This document shows, one piece after another, positions 24,887-33,135 of a stretch of DNA of 42,017 nucleotides. The notes beneath the pieces are model-generated. The model saw only the letters and a list, made by a program, of their open reading frames with translations. It ran no database searches and was not told the origin of the DNA. The translations under genes and the position numbers were made by a program. The stretch's first letter is position 1. Each line of letters begins with the position of its first letter. This DNA comes from Micromonospora orduensis (GTDB taxonomy: Bacteria > Actinomycetota > Actinomycetes > Mycobacteriales > Micromonosporaceae), in the NCBI RefSeq assembly GCF_006228125.1, contig NZ_VDFY01000118.1:1-42017 (forward strand). Direction: 5' to 3'.

Positions 24887-26182
24887 TCACCCGGCCTGGC
24901 GGCGCAGGTGCGCGGCGAAGGCCGTCAGATCGCCGAGCAGCACCAGGATGGCGTTGCGGTACGCCACCGACGCCCACAGGTGCAGCTCGTCGTCGTCCAG
25001 TCCGCCGAACGCCGCCGACAGCGCCTTGCGCCGCCGCCGGTCGAGCACCTTGTGCGGACGCGCGAGCAGGTCGCCCTCGCGGCGCAGGGCCTGAACGTAG
25101 GCGGCCACCGCGTCCTGGTAACGCCGACCGGCGACCCGCTCCAGCAGGGTGAACTCGAAGACGTTCAACGCCGCCTCGGACTCCCAGTAGGCGCTGTCCC
25201 GCTCCGGTGCGGCCGCGACGTGCCGGCCCATGGCGTGCCGCGCCTCGAAGAGCAACAGCACACCCCGGCCGGTGGTGCTGAGCGGACGGCGGGGCGCCGG
25301 CAGCCGGAGCGTCCGCACCGGCGCCGCGCCGATCAGGTCCACCGCACCGGCGTACGACGGCATCCGCTGCGAACCCGACCCCGGCTCCGGCAGCAGACAG
25401 GCCCGCTCCTGGTACGGCAACGGGCCGCCGGTGGGCAGCGCCCGCAGCGCCGCGGTGTGCAGCTCGGACAGCGGCCGGTCGTCCCCGGCCCCGTGCGGGG
25501 CCAGGGCGAGGACGAGACCGCCGGCGCCGGGCACCGGCACGCCAAGCACGCAGGACGTACGCAGGAACGCCCAGGTCGCCGCCGCCTCGCGGACTCCACT
25601 CGCCACCGCCTGTGCGTCGGCCCGCCAGTCCCGGGCGATCCGCAGCCGCTGCTGGATGTCCGCCGTCGCGGCGGCGTCGTGCGGGTACAGCTCGCGCAGC
25701 GCCCGGGGCAGCGCTCCGGGGCGCAGGTCCAGAGGGTCACCCGTCGGTGCGGGGACCGCGTGCCGCGCGCAGTCGGCACCGGTGTGCGGGTCACCGTCGA
25801 CCGCGTGGCAGTCACCGAGCCAGCTCTGCCCCGCCGAGCCCGCCGGCCGGGCGAACGCCAGGTGGGGCAGTCGACCGGTCCGCAGCACCGTCTCGTACTG
25901 CGGACGGGCACGCCCGGCGCGCAGGACGTCCAGGGGAAGCACCGGCGACAGCGCCCGTACCGCCTCCAGTGCGACGCAGTGCGGGCAGCGGTCGCGTACG
26001 CGGTAGCGGCGCAGATGGTCGACGCCGGGCTGCTCCCACTGGACGGCGATCACGGCGTCGCCCCGCGCCATCAGGTAGAGGAACTCGGTAGCGGCGCGTT
26101 CGCGGGTGACCGAGACCAGCTCGTCGAGGAACTCCCGCTCGGTGACCACCCGCGGCTCGTTCCCCGTCGCACCGGTGGTCAT
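24887..26182 (-). CDS. Uncharacterised 431-residue soluble protein with a CxxC motif
   Basis: I do not recognise this family. It starts MTTGATGNEPRVVTEREFLD and has no signal peptide or membrane span. Near residue 65 is DRCPHCVALEAV, a CxxC that could bind metal or be redox-active; GDCHAVDGD and GADCARHAV follow, giving a loose Cys/His cluster. The middle (TSCVLGVPVPGAGGLVLAL) looks like a mixed alpha/beta core, and the C-terminal third is helical (ALNVFEFTLLERVAGRRYQDAV, then basic RRRRKAL). GGGAGGGGG lies 5-10 nt before the ATG; an upstream frame to 26359 is rejected. Upstream is a perfect palindromic terminator, so it is its own unit. Confidence 0.75.
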   Translation of the reverse strand: MTTGATGNEPRVVTEREFLDELVSVTRERAATEFLYLMARGDAVIAVQWEQPGVDHLRRYRVRDRCPHCVALEAVRALSPVLPLDVLRAGRARPQYETVLRTGRLPHLAFARPAGSAGQSWLGDCHAVDGDPHTGADCARHAVPAPTGDPLDLRPGALPRALRELYPHDAAATADIQQRLRIARDWRADAQAVASGVREAAATWAFLRTSCVLGVPVPGAGGLVLALAPHGAGDDRPLSELHTAALRALPTGGPLPYQERACLLPEPGSGSQRMPSYAGAVDLIGAAPVRTLRLPAPRRPLSTTGRGVLLLFEARHAMGRHVAAAPERDSAYWESEAALNVFEFTLLERVAGRRYQDAVAAYVQALRREGDLLARPHKVLDRRRRKALSAAFGGLDDDELHLWASVAYRNAILVLLGDLTAFAAHLRRQAG

Positions 26183-26317
26183 GGACACCCCCTCCCGCGG
26201 ACCGGACGCATCGACGGACGCCGAATGGTTTCCACCGTACCCGGGTGGTGTGGTGGGCAGCCGCCCTCGACCTGCGCCGGACGCTGTCACCAATCCGTCA
26301 GGCGTCCAGCCGGCCAG

Positions 26318-26347
26318 CCGTCGCCACGGCCCGGGCCGTGGCGACGG
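26318..26347. terminator. Perfect 30-bp palindrome, terminator of the antiporter gene
   Basis: CCGTCGCCACGGCCC (26318-26332) is followed directly by its exact reverse complement (26333-26347). It lies 8 nt beyond the antiporter stop on the minus strand and about 135 nt before the next minus gene. Confidence 0.75.
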
Positions 26348-26355
26348 GCCGACTG

Positions 26356-27930
26356 TCACTCGCTGGGTCCGCGTCCCAGCAGCCGGATCTCCTCGTTGTC
26401 CAGCGCGGCCTGCAACTCCAGGAGCACGAGGTCGTCGATCTCCCGGCTGTCGCGCAGGCGGGTGACCTCCCGGCGCTTGTGGGCGAGGACGCCCAGGCGC
26501 AGTTTGCGTTCCAGTCGACGTTCCTCGGCGGTGTCCCCGCCGCTCTCGTTGACGTCCTCCAGGTGCCGCTGGTATTCGGCCTGCAACCGCCGCACCGCAT
26601 CCTCGCCCGCGCCGACCTCGGCGGCCACGTGGGGCACCGCGGCCAGGCCGACCTCGGTGGCGCGCATCCGGGCCAGCCGGGCCTCGTCGACCCGTTCCGG
26701 GTCGCCCGCCAGTCCCGCCCAGCGCACCACAAGCGGCAGGGTGGTGCCCTGGATGAGCATGATCAGCACGATCACCAGCGCCGTCACGAAGATGATCAGA
26801 TCGCGTTCGACAACCGGTCGACCGGATACCGTCATCGTCGGGACGGCCAGCGCGGCCGCGAGCGACACGGCGCCCCGGAAGCCGGCCCAGCCCGCGACGG
26901 TCCCCACCCGCCAGCTCGACGGTCCCGGGCCCTGCTCGACCATCCGGCGGCGTCGCAGCTTCGCCGACTGCGCGGTCAGGTAGATGAAGAACAGCCGGGT
27001 GCAGAGGACGACAAGCGTGACCACCAGCACGATCACCACGGCCCTCGCCGGCGAGGTGCTCGTGACACCCCGCACCGCCCTTGGGATCTGGGTGCCGAGC
27101 AGCACGAACAGGCCGCCGTTGATGAGGAACGTGGACAGGTCCCAGAACGCGTACGCCAGCACCCGGGAGCGGGCGCGGATCACCCGTGGACCGGCGTAGG
27201 CCAGGATCAGACCGGCGACCACCACCGCCAGCACACCGCTGGCGTGCATCGAGTCGGCGAGCAGGAACGCGCCGAACGGGGTCAGCACGCTCAGCGCGCC
27301 CTCGCGCAGCGGATCGTCGAGCCGCTTGCGGATCAGCACCACGGCCAAGCCCACCAGCAGTCCGGCGAGCACGCCGCCGACGCTGGCCCCGACGAACTCC
27401 TCACTGATGCCCAGCGCGCCCGGCTCCGCGCTCTGGGTGAGCAGCCCCACGGCCACCGCGAAGATCACAAGCGCGGTGCCGTCGTTGATCAGGCTCTCCG
27501 CGTGCAGGGTGGTGAGGAGCTTGCGGGGCAGCCGTTTGGCCAGACCGGTGACCGCCGCCGCATCGGTAGGTGCGAGGACCGCGCCGAGCACCCAGGCGGC
27601 GGCGGGGTTCACCCCGAACGCCTGCGCGGTGAACGACACCGTGACCATGGTGAGCACCACCAGCACCACGGCGAGCAGACCGATCACCGGCAGATTGGCC
27701 CGGATCTCGCGCAGGCTGATGGTGAGGCTCTCCCGGTACAGGATCGCCGGCAGGAAGATCAGCAGCACCAGGTCCGGTTCCAGGGTCAGCTCGGACAGCG
27801 GGGGTGCCAGCCCGAGCAGCACCCCGAACACGATGAGCAGGACCGGCGGCGCGACCCGGTACCGGCCGCCGAGCGTGGTGCCGACCAGGACGGTGACGCC
27901 CAGCACCACGATCAGGACGAGCACCTCCAC
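26356..27930 (-). CDS. CPA1-family Na+/H+ antiporter
   Basis: 524 residues, around 12 membrane spans beginning VLVLIVVLGVTVLVGTTLGG. CPA1 hallmarks are VLGAVLAPTDAAAVTGL, AESLINDGTALVIFAVAVG (the Asn-Asp ion-site pair) and GWAGFRGAVSLAAALAVP. A hydrophilic, charged C-terminal tail of about 110 residues (from DPERVDEARLARMRATEVG) probably regulates it. It exchanges Na+ (or K+) for H+ across the membrane for pH and salt control. The GTG at 27930 follows GAGGGGG; the open frame upstream to 28410 is a shadow of the regulator gene. Confidence 0.9.
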   Translation of the reverse strand: MEVLVLIVVLGVTVLVGTTLGGRYRVAPPVLLIVFGVLLGLAPPLSELTLEPDLVLLIFLPAILYRESLTISLREIRANLPVIGLLAVVLVVLTMVTVSFTAQAFGVNPAAAWVLGAVLAPTDAAAVTGLAKRLPRKLLTTLHAESLINDGTALVIFAVAVGLLTQSAEPGALGISEEFVGASVGGVLAGLLVGLAVVLIRKRLDDPLREGALSVLTPFGAFLLADSMHASGVLAVVVAGLILAYAGPRVIRARSRVLAYAFWDLSTFLINGGLFVLLGTQIPRAVRGVTSTSPARAVVIVLVVTLVVLCTRLFFIYLTAQSAKLRRRRMVEQGPGPSSWRVGTVAGWAGFRGAVSLAAALAVPTMTVSGRPVVERDLIIFVTALVIVLIMLIQGTTLPLVVRWAGLAGDPERVDEARLARMRATEVGLAAVPHVAAEVGAGEDAVRRLQAEYQRHLEDVNESGGDTAEERRLERKLRLGVLAHKRREVTRLRDSREIDDLVLLELQAALDNEEIRLLGRGPSE

Positions 27931-28034
27931 GGCGTACCCCCTCGATCCCCGGCCGACGGCGGGCGCGTCGGTGGTTCCATCTGACCGCACCCACCGGCCG
28001 GTTCCGACGGAAAGCCCGCAAGTCGCCGTGGGGG

Positions 28035-31000
28035 TCAGGCGGCGACGCGAGCGCGGGCGGTCACCGCGCGGGCGGTACGACGGTGCCGGGCCGCCTCGTC
28101 GTCGCGGCCCAGCGCCGCGGCGAGGTCGGCGAGGTGCCCGGCCACCGGGCCGACGGTGAGCACTCCGCTGCCGGCGGCCAGCTCGTCGGCAGCGGGCAGC
28201 AGCTCGGCGTGGACGCGGTCCATCGTGACCCGGTCGCCGAGCAGCCGCGCCGCCCGGCCGACGAGGCAGAGACGGACCTCGCGCAGCAGGTCGTGCGGCC
28301 CCGGCGGCAGTGCCCGCAGGGCCGACCCGGCCGCGGTCCGGTCCCCGGCGGCGACCAGCAGCAGCGGGCGGACCCACGGCTCGTGCGGCCCCCAGTCCAG
28401 ACCCGCCCAACCCTCGTCGTCGGGCTTCGGGAGCGGACGGTCGCCGGCCAGCCGCAGGCCGAGCAGCGCGATCGGGAGCAGACCGCGGGTCAGGCCCGGC
28501 ATGGCGTCACCAGACAGCCGGTCGGCAGCCGCCCGGTACGCGTCGGCCGCCGCGGCCAACTCGCCGTCAAGCGCCAGCCGCAGCGCGGCGTACCACCTGG
28601 TGAAGACGCCGACCAGCGGCAGCTCGTACCGTTCGGCGAGGCGGTCGGCGGCGCGGGCGTGCGCGTCGGCGGCGGGCCGGTCGGCCAGCGCACAGGCGGC
28701 CTGGACCAGGACGAGGTGACCCAGCACCTCGAAGGTCACCAGCTGGTGCCGGGCGGCCAGGTCGACCAGCTCGGCGCCGATCCGGGCGCGTTCACCGGCC
28801 AGGCCGACCCGGTCGAAGGCGTGCATGAAGCGGGCGTTCAGCGCGAACGCCAGCAGCCCGGGGTCACCGACGGTCCGGGCGATCGTCTCGGCCTCGTCGG
28901 CCGCACGACGTCCACGGTCGGTGACGGTGCCGCGCAGCTCCAGGGCGAGGGTGCTCAGCAGCCGGCTGCGCCGCGCCGACCCGGTCGCACCGAGGGCCGC
29001 CAGGGCACGCTCGGCGGCCTGCGCGATCCGTCCGGAGAGCAGGTCGTCGTCGTTGCGCGTCCAGATCGCCGGCACGTCGAAACCGGCCAGCACCTCCTCG
29101 ATCAGCCGGGGGTCGCCGACGGACTCGGCCGCCGTGATCGCCTCGGCCCTCTCCCGCCGCGCCTCGGCGAGGCGGCCCGTCACGGCCAGCGCACGCCCCA
29201 GACCCACAAGCGCGGTCAACCGCTCGCGGTGGTGGACCCCGCCGGCCCGGTCGTACGCGTCGATCGCCTGCCGCCACAGCCGGGCCGCCTCGTGCGGGTT
29301 GCCGCTCCGTTCGGCCTGCTCGGCCGCCGTGCGGGCGTACGCGGCGGCGCGACCAGCGGCGACCGGCCCGCCGGCGCGCAGCAGGTGGTGGGCCAGCGCG
29401 GCCGGTTCGACGGGCTCACGCTGTCGCAGCACCTCGGCGGCGGCACCGTGCCAGGCGGCGCGGCGCGGCGCGGACAGATCGGCGTAGAGCGTGTCGCGGA
29501 CCAGGATGTGGGTGAAGCGCAGCTGTCCGTCGGTGTCCCGCTCGACGAGGAAGCCCGCCTGAAGGGCGCGGTCCACGGCGTCCAGCACGGTCGAGGGGTC
29601 GTCCGCCAACGCGCTGAGCACCTGCGGGTCGAGGTCCCGGCCGAGCACGGCTGCCTGCCGCAGCAGGGTACGGGTCGGCGCGGGCAGCTGCGCCAGCCGG
29701 TGCCGGATCACGTCGCGCACCCCGGGCGGCACCGACGCCAGCGCGGCGTCGCCCTCACCCGCGTACAGCTGGGCCAGCTCCCGGACGAAGAAGGGGTTGC
29801 CGCCGCTGCGGTAATGGATCAGCTGGGCGGTGGCCGCGTCCAGGTCGACTCCGGCGACGGCGCTGGCCAGTTCGCCTGTCGCCGGAGCGGGCAGGCCGGC
29901 GAGATACGCCCGCACCGGTTCCAGCCCGGCCGCGCGGGCCAGGGCGGCGGTCAGCGCCGGGCTGATCTCGGTGGCCCGGTAGGTGCCGAGGATCAGGACC
30001 GGCCCGCTGGCCGGTTGCGGGCCGGCCAGGAGCGCGGTCAGCAGGTCCAGGGTGTCGCCGTCGGCACGGTGCAGGTCGTCCAGGACGACCAGCACCGGTT
30101 GCCGGTCGGCGACCGCGGAGACCAGCGAGGCGACCGCGCGGTGCCGGCGGAACCGTGTGACGCTGGTGTCGCCCGTGGCGGCGTCGTCCTGTTCGTCGAC
30201 GCCGGTCGAGCCGGCGAGCGCCTCGGTGACCTGCGTCCAGGGCCAGGCCGCAGGGGCGCCCTCGTACTCCGGGCTGCGCCCCCACGCCGTGGTCCATCCC
30301 TGCGCGGCCAGCTGTCGGGTGAGCGTCTCGGCCAACGCGGTCTTGCCGGCCCCTGGCTCGCCGCTGAGCAGGGCGAGCGCGGGCCGGCGGCGACCGGCGG
30401 CGGTGTCGGCGGCCAGCCGCAGCCGGGCCAACTCCGCGTCGCGGCCGACGAACGGACGCTCCCGCGCCGCCCCGCCGGGACGGTCCGCGGTCACGACGGG
30501 ACGATCGACGGTCCCGACGTCGGGGGCGGCGCCGCCGAGGCGCGGGGTGAGGTGCGGCGCCTGGGCCAGGATGTCGGCCTCCAGCCGCCGCAGCTCCGGC
30601 CCCGGGTCCACACCCAGCGCGGTCACCAGGACGTCCCGGGCCTCGCGGAGCGCGGCCAGCGCGTCACCCTGCCGACCGGCGCGGTACCTGGCCATCGCCA
30701 GCAGCCGCCAGGCGTCCTCGCGCAGCGGGTTGCCGGCGAGGTGGGCCGGCAGGTCGGCGGCGGCCTCGTCCGGCCGTCCCAACGCCAGCAGCGCCTCGGC
30801 CCGCCGTTCGACGGCGAGCATCCGCAGCTCGTCCAGTCGGTTGACCTCCGCCACCGCCCAGGCCTCGTTCGCGCAGTCGGCGTACGCGGGACCGCGCCAC
30901 AACCCGAGCGCCGCATCCAGCGCCTCCAGGGCCGGGGCGGGACGTCCCGCCGCCAACAGCCGGCCGGTCTCGCCGACGGCCGCCTCGAACCGGTCGGCGT

Positions 31001-31334
31001 CCACCGCGTCCGGGCCGGCCCGCAGCGCGTACCCCGGCGCCTCGGTGAGCAGGATCCGGGGCGGCGTGCGGGGCGGCCGGTCAGGCTCCAGCGCCCGGCG
31101 CAGGTCGGCCACGAAGGTGCGGATGGCGCCCACCGCACCGTCCGGTGCGACGTCCCACAGGTCGTCGACGAGCCGTTCCACAGGCACCACCCGGCCGTGG
31201 GCGATCAGCAGCCGGGCCAGCACGAGGCGCTGCCGGTGCCCCCTGAGCGGGACCGGGCCACCGTCGGTGGCGGCGGTCACCGGCCCGAGCACCCCGAAGG
31301 TCACCGCCGGAGCCGGCTCCGGCTGCCTGGTCAT
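28035..31334 (-). CDS. SARP/BTAD transcriptional regulator with AAA ATPase and TPR-like region
   Basis: 1099 residues, AfsR/large-SARP architecture. An OmpR-type winged helix (about 12-105: TFGVLGPVTAATDGG, LRGHRQRLVLARLLIAHG, VGAIRTFVADLRRALEP), a bacterial transcriptional activation domain (about 110-255: DADRFEAAV to GPELRRLEADIL), then an ATPase with Walker A SGEPGAGKT (324-332) and Walker B PVLVVLDDLHRAD, and a long Ala/Arg/Leu-rich helical repeat region to the end. It should bind DNA direct repeats and activate transcription. The ATG at 31334 lacks a ribosome site but follows TAGATT by 6 nt (leaderless). Divergent from the hydrolase at 31490. Confidence 0.92.
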   Translation of the reverse strand: MTRQPEPAPAVTFGVLGPVTAATDGGPVPLRGHRQRLVLARLLIAHGRVVPVERLVDDLWDVAPDGAVGAIRTFVADLRRALEPDRPPRTPPRILLTEAPGYALRAGPDAVDADRFEAAVGETGRLLAAGRPAPALEALDAALGLWRGPAYADCANEAWAVAEVNRLDELRMLAVERRAEALLALGRPDEAAADLPAHLAGNPLREDAWRLLAMARYRAGRQGDALAALREARDVLVTALGVDPGPELRRLEADILAQAPHLTPRLGGAAPDVGTVDRPVVTADRPGGAARERPFVGRDAELARLRLAADTAAGRRRPALALLSGEPGAGKTALAETLTRQLAAQGWTTAWGRSPEYEGAPAAWPWTQVTEALAGSTGVDEQDDAATGDTSVTRFRRHRAVASLVSAVADRQPVLVVLDDLHRADGDTLDLLTALLAGPQPASGPVLILGTYRATEISPALTAALARAAGLEPVRAYLAGLPAPATGELASAVAGVDLDAATAQLIHYRSGGNPFFVRELAQLYAGEGDAALASVPPGVRDVIRHRLAQLPAPTRTLLRQAAVLGRDLDPQVLSALADDPSTVLDAVDRALQAGFLVERDTDGQLRFTHILVRDTLYADLSAPRRAAWHGAAAEVLRQREPVEPAALAHHLLRAGGPVAAGRAAAYARTAAEQAERSGNPHEAARLWRQAIDAYDRAGGVHHRERLTALVGLGRALAVTGRLAEARRERAEAITAAESVGDPRLIEEVLAGFDVPAIWTRNDDDLLSGRIAQAAERALAALGATGSARRSRLLSTLALELRGTVTDRGRRAADEAETIARTVGDPGLLAFALNARFMHAFDRVGLAGERARIGAELVDLAARHQLVTFEVLGHLVLVQAACALADRPAADAHARAADRLAERYELPLVGVFTRWYAALRLALDGELAAAADAYRAAADRLSGDAMPGLTRGLLPIALLGLRLAGDRPLPKPDDEGWAGLDWGPHEPWVRPLLLVAAGDRTAAGSALRALPPGPHDLLREVRLCLVGRAARLLGDRVTMDRVHAELLPAADELAAGSGVLTVGPVAGHLADLAAALGRDDEAARHRRTARAVTARARVAA

Positions 31335-31340
31335 GGCACC

Positions 31341-31346
31341 AATCTA
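31341..31346 (-). promoter_or_regulatory. -10 box TAGATT of the leaderless SARP gene
   Basis: On the minus strand TAGATT ends 6 nt before the ATG at 31334 (GGTGCC between them). The spacing implies that the mRNA starts at the A of the ATG. Confidence 0.55.
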
Positions 31347-31381
31347 GGCGGGCCGGCGCGGACCACGGCCGCCCGCCCGCA

Positions 31382-31410
31382 CTGATCGGACGCTGACCGT
31401 CCGCTGATCG
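31382..31410 (+). promoter_or_regulatory. SARP-type direct-repeat operator (three heptamers, 11-bp period)
   Basis: CTGATCG (31382-31388), CTGACCG (31393-31399) and CTGATCG (31404-31410) repeat at exactly 11 bp, separated by 4-bp spacers. This is the published geometry of SARP binding sites. Eight nt after the last heptamer is CAGGCT (31419-31424), a one-mismatch -10 box at the spacing SARPs require. The presumed regulator is encoded next door. The target is probably the gene at 31490. Confidence 0.65.
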
Positions 31411-31489
31411 CCGCGGGGCAGGCTCGACGACGTACGACGGCGTCCGGCCACCGCGCCGGAGCCCGCCCTCATCACCAGGAAGGTTCCCC

Positions 31490-32380
31490 GTGGACCCCAG
31501 GATCAACGGATTCGACTACCAGCGCGTCACGGTCGCCGACGGTGTGACGCTCAACGCCGCCGTGGGCGGTTCCGGGCCACCGATCGTGCTGCTGCACGGC
31601 TTTCCGCAGACGCACCTCATGTGGCGGCACGTCGCGGCCGACCTGGCCGCCGACCACACGGTCATCTGCCCCGACCTGCGGGGGTACGGCGACAGCGACA
31701 AGCCCGCGGACAGCGACGGCACCGCGTACGCCAAGCGCACCCTGGCGGCCGACGTCGTGGCGCTGGCCGGGGCGCTCGGCCACGAACGGTTCGCGCTGGC
31801 CGGGCACGACCGGGGCGCCCTGGTCGCGTTCCGCGCCGGTCTCGACCACCCGGCGGCGATCAGCCAGCTCGCCCTGCTCGACGTGCTGCCCACCCTCGAC
31901 ATGTGGGACGTGCTGCACGGCGCCAGCGCGGCGGTCGCCTTCCACCTCTACCTGATGGCACAGCCGCCCGGTCTGCCCGAGGAGTTGATCGGCGCCAGCC
32001 CGGACACCTTCTTCGGTCATTTCCTGGACGTCTGGACCCGCGACCCGGAGGCCCTGCCGGCGGAGGTGCGGGCCTCGTACCTGCGTGCGTCCCGCAACGC
32101 GGTCACCTCGATCGTCGCCGACTACCGCGCGTCCGCCGGGGTCGACGTCGCCCACGACGCCGCCGACCGGAGCGCCGGTCGTCAGCTGTCGATGCCGGTG
32201 ACCGTGCTGCAGCAGGACTGGGGCGCGGCGCTCGGTTACGACGCGGCCGGGCTGTGGCGGGCGTGGGCACCGGACCTGGCGCACCAGACGGTCACCTGCG
32301 GGCACTTCATGGCCGAGGAGGCGCCGGCCGAGGTGGTCGGGGCGCTGCGCGCCCTGCTCAGCCGCCCACACCATCAGTAA
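31490..32380 (+). CDS. Alpha/beta-hydrolase, haloacetate dehalogenase/epoxide hydrolase-like
   Basis: 296 residues. HGFPQTHLMW, PDLRGYGDSDKP and AGHDRGA with nucleophile Asp107 are the haloacetate dehalogenase and epoxide hydrolase motifs; the catalytic His is in TCGHFMAEEAP. Arg108 is kept, but the second carboxylate-binding Arg expected three residues later is Leu111, and the usual W-H-W cap segment reads FHLYLMAQP. Fluoroacetate activity is therefore doubtful and another small substrate is likely. The GTG at 31490 follows AGGAAGG. It is probably activated by the divergent SARP regulator through the repeats at 31382. A strong terminator follows. Confidence 0.82.
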   Translation: MDPRINGFDYQRVTVADGVTLNAAVGGSGPPIVLLHGFPQTHLMWRHVAADLAADHTVICPDLRGYGDSDKPADSDGTAYAKRTLAADVVALAGALGHERFALAGHDRGALVAFRAGLDHPAAISQLALLDVLPTLDMWDVLHGASAAVAFHLYLMAQPPGLPEELIGASPDTFFGHFLDVWTRDPEALPAEVRASYLRASRNAVTSIVADYRASAGVDVAHDAADRSAGRQLSMPVTVLQQDWGAALGYDAAGLWRAWAPDLAHQTVTCGHFMAEEAPAEVVGALRALLSRPHHQ

Positions 32381-32402
32381 GACTTACGACACTGTGTGTC
32401 AA

Positions 32403-32429
32403 GGGCGGTCCGGCACAGCCGGACCGCCC
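32403..32429 (+). terminator. Hairpin terminator
   Basis: GGGCGGTCCGGC (32403-32414) and GCCGGACCGCCC (32418-32429) form a perfect 12-bp stem with a 3-nt loop, 22 nt after the hydrolase stop. Confidence 0.88.
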
Positions 32430-32462
32430 GTACCCAATAATGGCCCTGACCTGCGGAAATGC

Positions 32463-32468
32463 TACGTT
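32463..32468 (+). promoter_or_regulatory. -10 box TACGTT before a small ORF and phage-like pair
   Basis: TACGTT fits TANNNT and ends 7 nt before the GTG at 32476, implying a leaderless small ORF or simply the promoter of the membrane-protein genes downstream. No good -35 box is seen. Confidence 0.4.
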
Positions 32469-32475
32469 ACACCAG

Positions 32476-32652
32476 GTGGACGACAACCGGTCATCGGTGA
32501 TACACAGGCAGATACCGGCAGCCAACGACGGCCCGTCGCCCACCTCCTCGCCACCGACCGTTCGCACGCAACCGCCACTCCACGGGCCTCCGCCGCAGGA
32601 ACCGCACCCAGTCACCAACCTCTCCACACGGCACCGGCCCATCGGCCGATGA
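32476..32652 (+). CDS. Candidate leaderless small proline-rich ORF
   Basis: 58 codons starting GTG (VDDNRSSVIHRQIPAAND) and ending with a Pro/His-rich tail (PPLHGPPPQEPHPV). There is no hydrophobic span or recognised domain. Support comes only from the -10 box 7 nt upstream and from its filling an otherwise empty 256-nt stretch between terminator and next gene. It could equally be 5' untranslated RNA of the membrane-protein gene. Low certainty. Confidence 0.3.
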   Translation: MDDNRSSVIHRQIPAANDGPSPTSSPPTVRTQPPLHGPPPQEPHPVTNLSTRHRPIGR

Positions 32653-32685
32653 CGGATGGGACGGTTCCTCGACCAGGGAGTTGCC

Positions 32686-33135
32686 GTGAGATATCTGCGT
32701 ATCCGGTCCCGCCACCAGCCGTACGAGGTGGCCGTCCTGGTCACGTCGCCGATCTGCGGCGTCCTGATGCTGACCCTCGACGTCCGGCCGACGTCCGTCC
32801 AGACGTCCATGCCGGCGCCCGTGCAGGCCGCCTGGGAGCTCGGCCTGATCCTCGTGGGGGTGGGCGGGCTGCTGGGCATCCTGTGGCCCGGCCGGCTCTC
32901 CACCGGGCTCGGCCTCGAACTCGCGTCGGTCCTGGTGCTCGGCACCATCACCGGCATGTACGCGGTCGCCCTGGTGTCCCTGTGGAGCCAGCAGTCCCTG
33001 GTCGCGTCGTCGTTCGTCGTCGCGGTGACGATCGGCTCGATCTGGCGGGCCATCCAGATCGCCGTCGACCTGCGCCGTCTGGTCCGCGCCTGCCGATGCG
33101 TGACCGACCTGCAACTGCAGGGGAGTATCCCGTGA
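32686..33135 (+). CDS. Four-TM small membrane protein, phage holin-like neighbourhood
   Basis: 149 residues with four hydrophobic spans: VAVLVTSPICGVLMLTL, LGLILVGVGGLLGILW, ELASVLVLGTITGMYAVALV and SFVVAVTIGSIWRAIQIAV, then a basic cytoplasmic end. Size, topology and coupling to a coiled-coil gene recall the small membrane proteins near endolysins in actinophages, but no lysin is nearby and no motif proves it. The GTG at 32686 follows GGGAG by 5 nt and is preferred to the ATG at 32656. The stop overlaps the next GTG start (GTGA). Confidence 0.65.
   Translation: MRYLRIRSRHQPYEVAVLVTSPICGVLMLTLDVRPTSVQTSMPAPVQAAWELGLILVGVGGLLGILWPGRLSTGLGLELASVLVLGTITGMYAVALVSLWSQQSLVASSFVVAVTIGSIWRAIQIAVDLRRLVRACRCVTDLQLQGSIP

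Noticed and set aside
28083..31385. 1100-codon plus-strand frame opposite the SARP gene
   Set aside because: It is the mirror of the coding frame, rich in Gln, Gly and Arg, with no domain; the minus strand has complete SARP, Walker A and Walker B motifs.
32394..33131. N-terminal extension of the coiled-coil protein frame upstream of 33132
   Set aside because: It overlaps the four-TM gene in another frame and is Arg/Pro-rich; the GTGA-coupled start at 33132 explains the protein better.
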